The position numbers and the translations under genes are program-made. A model generated the notes under the pieces. It saw nothing but the letters and a program-made list of their open reading frames with translations, was not told the origin of the DNA and did no database searches. From Lachnospiraceae bacterium (GTDB lineage: Bacteria > Bacillota > Clostridia > Lachnospirales > Lachnospiraceae), in contig CAJTFW010000007.1 of assembly GCA_910575445.1 (NCBI GenBank), forward strand, positions 1-64,000: a stretch of DNA of 64,000 nt. Direction: 5' to 3'. This document shows, one piece after another, positions 54,164 through 60,986 of this stretch (position 1 is the first letter of the stretch; each line of letters starts with the position of its first letter).

Positions 54164-54529
54164 CTATATGTTTACATTCCCCTGTTCTCTGTAATATTCT
54201 TCAAAAATACCACAAACCACTTTGGAAGCTTCCTCCTCTGCTCTCTCATACACCTTTAAAAGCCGCTCCCCTTCTGGCGTTAGCTTCGACCCTTTCTTTC
54301 CCATACGATACAGAAGCTGTACATCTAGTGTCTCCTCCGCCTGACGAATAATCCGCCACGCCTTACTATATGCCATCCCCATATACTGTGCGGAAAGATT
54401 TAGCGAATGATAGCTCTCAATTCCATGCAGAAGGTCCGCCACGCCCCGTCCAAAATAAGCGTTGCTATCCGAATCCTTCCCTTTAATACGTACACGCGTG
54501 TTACAGTAAAAATTCCTCACATCTTTCAC
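54164..54529 (-). CDS. ModE N-terminal-domain regulator 2
   Basis: A 121-aa winged-helix protein with the same core as the regulator at 28523-28912: MGMAYSKAWRIIRQAEETLD and LLYRMGKKGSKLT. Mop domains are absent here too. The start is uncertain: GTG at 54529 is close to the AAGGGG site, and GTG at 54520 is better spaced. As the last gene of the cluster it may feed back on it or on other Mo/W genes. The two N-termini differ but share the YFGxGVAxLLxGIxxYHSL pattern. Confidence 0.8.
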   Translation of the reverse strand: MKDVRNFYCNTRVRIKGKDSDSNAYFGRGVADLLHGIESYHSLNLSAQYMGMAYSKAWRIIRQAEETLDVQLLYRMGKKGSKLTPEGERLLKVYERAEEEASKVVCGIFEEYYREQGNVNI

Positions 54530-54532
54530 CCC

Positions 54533-55732
54533 TTACTTTGTCTCTTTGACAAGATAACGTTTGGCCGGATAACATGGATAATGATTCTTTGACACCTGAC
54601 AGAGCTTCCATATCACAGGATACCCTAAAAGCCTGTCAGGAAGTGCAAAGCAGTCTCCTTTTTTATATCCTTCTATCAATAATCCTTCTTCTGTCTGTGT
54701 CGCCCGATAATCAATTATCTGCGGAATCTGAAATACCTCATTGTCAAGCTTTGTAATCTTAGAAGCCTCCCCTAGCCTTGTTACAGTATCTAAGCGGGCA
54801 ATCATGCTTCCACAAGGACAGCGCTTTTTCAAAAGCCTTGCGTGGTCTTTTGTCCGATAGCGAATCAGAGGCATTGCATCTGCCTGTATGGTAGTAATGA
54901 CAAGTTCTCCCCATTCCCCATCTTTTACAGGCTTTAAAGATTTATCAACAATCTCTGCAATAATATCATTTTCCCTAAGATGCATACCGGAAAAAGCCGG
55001 ACAGGTGACAGCACCTCCAAGTCCCATCTCACGGGAACCATAATGCGGATACAGCCGGCTCGAAAGGAAAGCTTCCACAGCATCTGTTACCGTCTCTGGA
55101 CAGGCATCTGCGCTGATTAGGGCACGCTTTAAGCTGCATGTTGGAGAGAGCCTAAGAAGGGAGAGAAGCGGAACTGGCATCCCCACAAAAGTCTCTGGCT
55201 GCTCGCTATCAAGCAAAAAAAGCAACTCACCATAGCTTTTTTGAATCCCTGCTGGAATTGGCTTTGCCCCCAGGCGGCAAATCGCCTCTGCAATCAGTTC
55301 TCCCAAACCTCCCGGACCGGAAAAAGGCATACAAATCATCGTCTTTTCTCCCGGATATACCAGCTCTGAAAGTCCTGCTGCAAAGAAAGAAATCGTCCGC
55401 TCATTGTCTGCTGCTGAATAATAGAGTCTCTTTGCCTTCCCGGTGGTGCCAGATGTCTCTTCTGTGCGGATTCTGTCGACCTTGGACTGGCTTAAAAGAA
55501 GCATTTGATTTCCATAGTTTTTCAGTTGACTTTCCGTTGTAAAAGGAAGGATAGAGAGTTCGCGAAGGCTGGAAAGCTTCTCTGGAAGGTCCTTATAGAA
55601 GCCTCCTCTTGCTTTTTCACGCGCCAGCAGATGATTTAACTTGCAAAACTGTATCTGTTCTATCTCTATGCGGCTTAGAGATGTTACATGTTCTTGTTTT
55701 TGCATCCATAGATCCAGTTTTGACAGATTCAT
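54533..55732 (-). CDS. DVU_1553-type AMP-dependent CoA ligase-like protein
   Basis: A 399-aa adenylate-forming enzyme, close to phenylacetate-CoA ligase in layout. The ATP-binding loop is TSGTTGKAK at 93-101. A YGSREMG motif and the RYRTKDHA hinge region are visible. It starts inside the stop of the radical SAM gene (ATGA overlap). In the clusters I recall from Desulfovibrio, this family travels with the other genes here. The acid it would activate is unknown. Confidence 0.8.
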   Translation of the reverse strand: MNLSKLDLWMQKQEHVTSLSRIEIEQIQFCKLNHLLAREKARGGFYKDLPEKLSSLRELSILPFTTESQLKNYGNQMLLLSQSKVDRIRTEETSGTTGKAKRLYYSAADNERTISFFAAGLSELVYPGEKTMICMPFSGPGGLGELIAEAICRLGAKPIPAGIQKSYGELLFLLDSEQPETFVGMPVPLLSLLRLSPTCSLKRALISADACPETVTDAVEAFLSSRLYPHYGSREMGLGGAVTCPAFSGMHLRENDIIAEIVDKSLKPVKDGEWGELVITTIQADAMPLIRYRTKDHARLLKKRCPCGSMIARLDTVTRLGEASKITKLDNEVFQIPQIIDYRATQTEEGLLIEGYKKGDCFALPDRLLGYPVIWKLCQVSKNHYPCYPAKRYLVKETK

Positions 55733-57240
55733 CGATAAAGCGTCCTTCCTTTTAGACTTGTCAGATTGTAGGCACAAAAAGGCACCATATGATAGCGGCT
55801 GTCAGTCTCTAAAATATAGCAGCGGCGCAACCGTTCCAAATCCAGATTACAGGCATCCTGAAACAGCATACCTGAGATGGCAAAGGTGTTGTTGTGCAGG
55901 TTCGTCAAAAATTTGTCAAGCGAAGAAGTGTCAAGCTGCATCTGTGCGGTATCCTCGCCACAGCAACAGCTGCCATTAGAAGCTTCTTGTTCTGCGCAGC
56001 AACAACATTCTTCGTTGTCTTTTGCCACTTCTTGCTCTATGCCGCAGCAACAGGTTTGGGCTTGTGTTTCGGGCTGACAGCAATCATTCACTTTCGACGT
56101 TTCTGCCTCTGCGCCACAGCAGCACGCTCCTCCATCATCTGGTCCAACCCACTGGCGGGCCACAAACTCTCTGGCCTGCTCTGACGTCGCATATGCTCTG
56201 GCCGTTCCATGTATCATAGGCTTCATCGTTCCATCTGCCTGCCGCAGATAATTTGCCTGAAAGGTACAATACGGGTTCGTCGCATTTCCCCCGGTAAAAT
56301 GTGTATGTTCAATCCAGTCCTCTGTCTGTTCTTCCATCAGTTTTAGCATCTTAGGAATGGTAATCCGGTAGCTTCCCTGTGCTTCTAGGCACCTTCCAAA
56401 ATAGCTGATTGGCTGAAAATGCACGCCGCGTACCACTGGCATCCTGCTTCTGGCATAGTTTAGAATCGCTCCTACCTGGTCCTCATTGACTCCTGGCGTG
56501 ATAACAGGCACCAAGATAACCCCAAGTTTGGCATCTTCACAGGCATCAATCGCAGCCTTTTTCTGCTCCCAGAGTGCCTGTCCGCGCAGCACCTGGTAAA
56601 CGCTGTCCGTTATGCCATCAAACTGCAAAAAAACGCAGGAAAGCCCGGCATCTTTTAATTTTTTGGCATAGCCTTTCTCCCTGGCCAGACGAAGTCCGTT
56701 GGTATTTAACTGAAAAAAAGAAAATCCTTTCTCCTTGCCGATACGGATTACTTCTGGCAAGTCGTCCCGCATCGTTGGCTCCCCTCCAGAAAGCTGTAGG
56801 TTAAATGGCCCCCCATGTGCCATCAAATCATCCATCTGCTCTGCTAATTCTTCAAGTGGTACCTCTTTACTCTCAGCCTCTCCAGCCGCTGCAAAACAGA
56901 CCGGACAATGCAGATTGCAGCGGCTTGTCACTTCTAAAAGCACACAACATCCTCTGCGCTCATGCGCCTTGCAAAGCCCGCAGTCATAAGGACATCCTTT
57001 TTCTGTTACTCTGGCACTTGGTATCTGGTCTGAAGGCTTTATATCGCTCCCCCATTCCTTATATGACTCCTGTGTTCCTTCCCAGATAAGCGTTGAATAC
57101 GTGCCATGCTCTTTACATGTCTTCTCTAAATAGATACCATCTTCTTTTACCACCTTTTTTGCAGCAATGACCTCCAAACATTCTGGACAGATACTTTCTG
57201 TCTCTCCTATTACAACTCCACTTCTATCTTCTCCATCCAT
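55729..57240 (-). CDS. trsS: TrsS-type radical SAM protein with cysteine-rich insert
   Basis: A 503-aa protein. An N-terminal zinc-ribbon-like region has C18, C21 and C42, then C83, C87 and C90. The radical SAM cluster is C108-x3-C112-x2-C115, followed by SGGEPTMRDD and further barrel elements. At 373-427 there is a run of cysteine groups (CCC, CC, CCC, CCCC, CCC; 15 Cys in 55 residues) separated by acidic linkers. The ATG at 57240 overlaps the upstream gene by 31 bp and has AAGGAG 11 nt before it. Function is inferred from its partners: modification or maturation of a Mo/W enzyme or carrier. Confidence 0.82.
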   Translation of the reverse strand: MDGEDRSGVVIGETESICPECLEVIAAKKVVKEDGIYLEKTCKEHGTYSTLIWEGTQESYKEWGSDIKPSDQIPSARVTEKGCPYDCGLCKAHERRGCCVLLEVTSRCNLHCPVCFAAAGEAESKEVPLEELAEQMDDLMAHGGPFNLQLSGGEPTMRDDLPEVIRIGKEKGFSFFQLNTNGLRLAREKGYAKKLKDAGLSCVFLQFDGITDSVYQVLRGQALWEQKKAAIDACEDAKLGVILVPVITPGVNEDQVGAILNYARSRMPVVRGVHFQPISYFGRCLEAQGSYRITIPKMLKLMEEQTEDWIEHTHFTGGNATNPYCTFQANYLRQADGTMKPMIHGTARAYATSEQAREFVARQWVGPDDGGACCCGAEAETSKVNDCCQPETQAQTCCCGIEQEVAKDNEECCCCAEQEASNGSCCCGEDTAQMQLDTSSLDKFLTNLHNNTFAISGMLFQDACNLDLERLRRCYILETDSRYHMVPFCAYNLTSLKGRTLYR

Positions 57241-57494
57241 GCCTCTATCTGCTCCTTTTCTTCTTCCCACCCCTTGGCAGTATAATTTACCTTTACCACA
57301 TTGGAAGCTAAGATTCCTTTGATTTCCAAAGCTCCTTGCTTCGCCGAAAACACCGGGCGGCGAAACTTGTGATTTTCCCGGATTTCCCAATCTTTTAAGT
57401 AGACAAGAAGCTCTGCCCCGGTGATTGGAAGCTTATATTCATAGGTCCTGGCTTCGGCAAAGCAGTTCTCCACTTTTTTACATATATAATTCAT
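57210..57494 (-). CDS. Small protein of the TrsS-type cluster, unknown
   Basis: A 94-aa protein, mixed alpha/beta by appearance, with FRRPVFSAKQGALEIKGIL in the centre and an acidic, helical C-terminus. No family recognised. It overlaps the class V enzyme gene by 4 bp upstream and the radical SAM gene by 31 bp downstream, so it is tightly coupled to both. It could be a carrier or accessory subunit, but nothing in the sequence proves it. Confidence 0.7.
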   Translation of the reverse strand: MNYICKKVENCFAEARTYEYKLPITGAELLVYLKDWEIRENHKFRRPVFSAKQGALEIKGILASNVVKVNYTAKGWEEEKEQIEAWMEKIEVEL

Positions 57495-58630
57495 ACTCCG
57501 CTCTCCACAAGCTCCTGCACTGCCTCAAGCACCGTCTCTACCTCCTCCTCTGTGGTAAAACGTGACAGGCTTAGACGAATCGTTCCGCCTGGCATCTGAA
57601 TATCTTCCATAATATCCGGTGCACAGTGAAGGCCTGTGCGAAGGATAATATCATAACTTCCGGTCAGGATATCCGCCGCATCCGCAGAAGAAATTCCTGG
57701 TATTATAAAAGATACCACCGGCGTTGTAACACCTTCTGGCACAATCACCTTACATCCTAATTCCTCTAACCCCCGGGAAAGTCTGTTTGTTCGTGCATGT
57801 AAAGCTTCTGCATCTGCTGGATGCTCTATACTCCATCGAAGCGCTGCCAAAAGTCCATGGTAAGACGGCTCATTTCCAGTACCTGCCTCCAGATGCAACG
57901 GCATCTCTTCTGGCATCTCTTTTTGATCACTTTTTATACCAGTGCCCCCTATAATGTGAGGAATCAGCTCTAGACCAGGTCTTACATACACCCCGCCCGT
58001 CCCCTGTGGCCCAAGCAGATACTTATGCCCCGTAAATGCCGCCATATCTACCCCCCACTCTTCTAACTTCACCTGCACACATCCCAAGGTCTGTGACACA
58101 TCTAAAAGTACCGCTGTATTTGCTTCTTTTGCTTCTTTTACAAGCACCTCTGCATCCTGAATTGCCCCTGTTACATTCGAAGCATGCGTGAGTATCAAAA
58201 GCTTTGGCTTATATTCTTCTAATGCCTTTCTAAGAGTCGAAATCTCTAGTCTTCCCACCTGATTCACTGGCAGCGCTACTGCTTGTATTCCTTTTTGCAT
58301 AAGCCTATGTACCGGGCGAAGCACTGCATTGTGCTCTGCCTTTGTATAGAGGATGGTATCTCCCTTAGAAAGTGGATATCCAAATATCGCCTGATTTAGC
58401 CCCCAGGTGGAATTACAGCCAAGCGCAATCTGCAAAGGATCGCTAACTCCCATCAAAGCTGCCAGCTCCTTACGCACCTCCATAAAGACATCAAAATCCT
58501 CAACCCCTCCACGGTTCGCCTCTCCTGGAATCGCACATACCGATTCCGCCATCGCTTCTGCCACCCCTGGCGCCTTTGGCCAGGATGTCGCTGCATTGTT
58601 CATATAGATATACGCCTTATAATCGCTCAC
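57491..58630 (-). CDS. Class V PLP-dependent enzyme, cysteine-desulfurase family
   Basis: A 379-aa fold-type I PLP enzyme. It has the NNAATSWPKAPG opening, the PLP lysine in FTGHKYLLGPQGTGG (near 197), and the active Cys in RTGLHCAPD near 345, as in desulfurases and selenocysteine lyases. The start is GTG at 58630, which keeps the family's opening; an ATG at 58603 would cut it. It could supply sulfur (or selenium) for cofactor or cluster maturation of the neighbouring Mo hydroxylase. Confidence 0.85.
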   Translation of the reverse strand: MSDYKAYIYMNNAATSWPKAPGVAEAMAESVCAIPGEANRGGVEDFDVFMEVRKELAALMGVSDPLQIALGCNSTWGLNQAIFGYPLSKGDTILYTKAEHNAVLRPVHRLMQKGIQAVALPVNQVGRLEISTLRKALEEYKPKLLILTHASNVTGAIQDAEVLVKEAKEANTAVLLDVSQTLGCVQVKLEEWGVDMAAFTGHKYLLGPQGTGGVYVRPGLELIPHIIGGTGIKSDQKEMPEEMPLHLEAGTGNEPSYHGLLAALRWSIEHPADAEALHARTNRLSRGLEELGCKVIVPEGVTTPVVSFIIPGISSADAADILTGSYDIILRTGLHCAPDIMEDIQMPGGTIRLSLSRFTTEEEVETVLEAVQELVESGV

Positions 58631-59699
58631 CTGTTATCACCTCGAATTCTCTGATTAATGCTTTACAAATTGTTATATTTTTCACAATCCATGGCTTTAT
58701 TGACGCGTGACCAAACGCTTTTTGATAGCGTTCTTCAACTGTCACGCGTTGTTCTTCCTGTACAAGTTTATCTGCCAGACATACCAACACCCACTCTTCA
58801 CAGACCGTAGCGGGCTTTTCAAAAAACCCTTTGTGGCGCTCTACCACCTCTGCTAACGCCTCATACCCCCTTTCCCTTAAAAAGATTCCTCCTGCCGCTT
58901 CGTGCTCTTTAGAAAGCTTACAGAGGTCATGTAGATACCCCCCACTTCTACAGAGCTCCACATCCAGACATGCTCCATGTGCAATCAACCGCTCTGCCAT
59001 AGAAGCAGCCAAATCACCGACCGCCTTACCATGCTTTCTGATATGCTCCAAAAGCCCTGCTTCTTTATACAGTTCTTCACAGACAGATAGAGAAACTCCC
59101 CTTTTCTTCTTGGCATAATCCAAAAGCCGCTCAAAATCTGCCCGTACATCTGCATCTGCCAAAGCCCCTGTATCCAGAAACTCCATCTGCTCCATCCGCA
59201 TGGAGTTAAAAGCTCCCCGAAGCCCTCCCTCTCCTTGATAGGCAAGTACGATATCTGCCCCGCCATTTAACAGAACCGGAGGATGCGCTTCCCTTTCTCC
59301 CACCACAGGTTGTAACACCTGAAGTTCACTAGAGCCTACCTTAGAAAGCCTCTCTTTCATCTTCTGAATACTTTTGGGTGCCACCAAAGGTACATCTCCT
59401 GGCAAAAAGAACACCGCATCTGCATCTCTTATCTGCAAAAGCCCCATACGAACCGATGCAAGCATATCTGTTGAAGCAAACTCCCTATTTTCCACAATCC
59501 GTACATGCAGCGGTCGAAGTACCTCCTCCATCTCCTGCGCCCTACAGCCTGTCACCACCGTAATGTCCTCAATCCCGCCATTTCTTAGGCTTTGCACCGT
59601 CATCTGAATCATTGGAAATCCATTGAGCCTCATCAGCGGCTTAAATCCATCCATCCTGCTTGAACGCCCTGCTGCCGCAATCAACCCTTTGTATCTCAT
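58617..59699 (-). CDS. DVU_1551-type NTP transferase: MobA-like domain fused to HD domain
   Basis: A 360-aa two-domain protein. Residues 1-200 are a MobA/MocA-type nucleotidyltransferase (LIAAAGRSSRMDGFKPLM, FFLPGDVPLV), which attaches a nucleotide to a pterin cofactor in related proteins. Residues 210-360 are an HD-type domain (YLHDLCKLSKEHE, H257-D258). The pairing suggests synthesis and hydrolysis of the same nucleotide bond. It starts within the stop of the preceding gene (ATGA); a longer frame is rejected. Confidence 0.85.
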   Translation of the reverse strand: MRYKGLIAAAGRSSRMDGFKPLMRLNGFPMIQMTVQSLRNGGIEDITVVTGCRAQEMEEVLRPLHVRIVENREFASTDMLASVRMGLLQIRDADAVFFLPGDVPLVAPKSIQKMKERLSKVGSSELQVLQPVVGEREAHPPVLLNGGADIVLAYQGEGGLRGAFNSMRMEQMEFLDTGALADADVRADFERLLDYAKKKRGVSLSVCEELYKEAGLLEHIRKHGKAVGDLAASMAERLIAHGACLDVELCRSGGYLHDLCKLSKEHEAAGGIFLRERGYEALAEVVERHKGFFEKPATVCEEWVLVCLADKLVQEEQRVTVEERYQKAFGHASIKPWIVKNITICKALIREFEVITGERL

Positions 59700-60127
59700 A
59701 AAGCAAGCATCCCATATTCTGTCAAAAGCTCCATGCATTTTGCAAAGACACTTTCTACCACCTCCGGGCACCTCTGCATCTTATTCATCGGATTCCCCTC
59801 TAAAATATCCGTACAGTTACACCCTCCGTACGTCTCGCCCACACTGTTGTGAAACCACTCCACAAATGTCTGTATCATCTCTGTCATCCGAGGTTCCTCT
59901 ATCTCCTCTGCCTCGCCCTTTCCACAAAAATACCCCAACAGGCAACACCCGCCACTAAGCGCCCCACAAGTATGCCCGGAAAATCCAAATCCTCCATTTA
60001 ATCCGCTCATCGCCCGAATCAAATCCGAATCCTCTTTCCCTTCCGATTCCAATGCCAGAATCAAAAGTATCTGTGCACAATAAAATCCCTGGTTGGACAA
60101 CTCTAACATCCGGTCAAATAAATCCAT
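59696..60127 (-). CDS. DVU_1555-type C-GCAxxG-C-C family protein
   Basis: A 143-aa protein with the conserved Cys pattern: Cys17 (GFYCAQ), then HTCGALSGGCCLLGYFCG with C53, C60, C61 and C67, and a later GGCNC. The family is thought to bind a redox cofactor or cluster; the role is unproven. Start at 60127 behind AAGGAG, overlapping the methyltransferase gene by 14 bp. Confidence 0.85.
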   Translation of the reverse strand: MDLFDRMLELSNQGFYCAQILLILALESEGKEDSDLIRAMSGLNGGFGFSGHTCGALSGGCCLLGYFCGKGEAEEIEEPRMTEMIQTFVEWFHNSVGETYGGCNCTDILEGNPMNKMQRCPEVVESVFAKCMELLTEYGMLAL

Positions 60128-60716
60128 CCCCTTCTCCTTTCCTAAGCCAAGCCAGAAAATACCCACATTGCGCCCTTCCAGCCTTGCCAAAAAATTCACA
60201 AAGTTCCGCATCTGCGTTTCCATTCCAAAGACTCTCCAGAAAAAATTCTCTCCAAAGAGCGGTCTCGTCCACCATCGCCTTTATCTCAAAACCCGCCTTC
60301 TCAAATTCCCTCTCCCAACAACCAAACGTCAAAGGCTTTGGCATCGAAAGCGATGGTGCTTCCTCTTTATGAAAAAACACATCGGACAACAAAAGACTTC
60401 CCCCTGGCCGAAGCACCCGATACGCCTCTAAAAGAGCGCTCCTTCCATCTCCACAGACAGAGACACTACATTCTGCCAGACAAAAATCCAGACTCCCCTC
60501 CAAGACATCCATCGCTGTCATATCCCCCCATATCACAGCTTCTCCATCAAACTCCTGGTTATCCACTCCTGTCACCTGATACCCCTTCTCTCTTAGATAT
60601 CGAACTGACGTTCCATCTCCCGCCCCCAAATCCACCCCCTTAACCAGACATTCTCCTTCTGCCAATCCAAATAACCTCTGTGTCAAACCAATTCCACCAG
60701 GATGTGACCCTATCAT
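60114..60716 (-). CDS. trsM: TrsM, DVU_1556-type SAM methyltransferase
   Basis: A 200-aa class I methyltransferase. Motif I is VDLGAGDGTSVRYL (28-41), followed by VTGVDNQEF and a VLRPGGSLLLSD segment. It starts inside the stop of the small redox protein gene (ATGA). In the DVU_1551-1559 type clusters I recall, it accompanies the radical SAM protein TrsS. Substrate unknown. Confidence 0.82.
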   Translation of the reverse strand: MIGSHPGGIGLTQRLFGLAEGECLVKGVDLGAGDGTSVRYLREKGYQVTGVDNQEFDGEAVIWGDMTAMDVLEGSLDFCLAECSVSVCGDGRSALLEAYRVLRPGGSLLLSDVFFHKEEAPSLSMPKPLTFGCWEREFEKAGFEIKAMVDETALWREFFLESLWNGNADAELCEFFGKAGRAQCGYFLAWLRKGEGDGFI

Positions 60717-60931
60717 TTATCTTCCAGACTCCGTTCTACGGTCAGCACCTTCCCCACCGCTAACTCCTCTGGTACATAGATATACCCACACGAAGGACAG
60801 ACCGGAAGCTCCACCGGAAACGCATTCCCCAGATACCCAAACGTAGCCTTTCCCTTCACCAGAGCAATCTTACACTTCGTACAAGTCAGCTTCCCCATAG
60901 GGTCAATTGTATAATAATTCTTCTCCGCCAT
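60713..60931 (-). CDS. DVU_1557-type small redox (zinc-ribbon-like) protein
   Basis: A 72-aa protein with two CxxC pairs (C17/C20 and C45/C48), fit for zinc or rubredoxin-like iron. ATG at 60931 with GGAG upstream is preferred over a TTG six bases earlier. It is coupled to the methyltransferase gene. Confidence 0.83.
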   Translation of the reverse strand: MAEKNYYTIDPMGKLTCTKCKIALVKGKATFGYLGNAFPVELPVCPSCGYIYVPEELAVGKVLTVERSLEDK

Positions 60932-60986
60932 ACCCAAACTCTCCTAATATCCAAATCCCGTCATCTATAGTTCCACACACTCCTGC

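Noticed and set aside
55729-57240. Selenocysteine (in-frame TGA) in the TrsS-type protein
   Set aside because: Some relatives are called selenoproteins, but this frame is open throughout with Cys residues, and I saw no SECIS-like hairpin.
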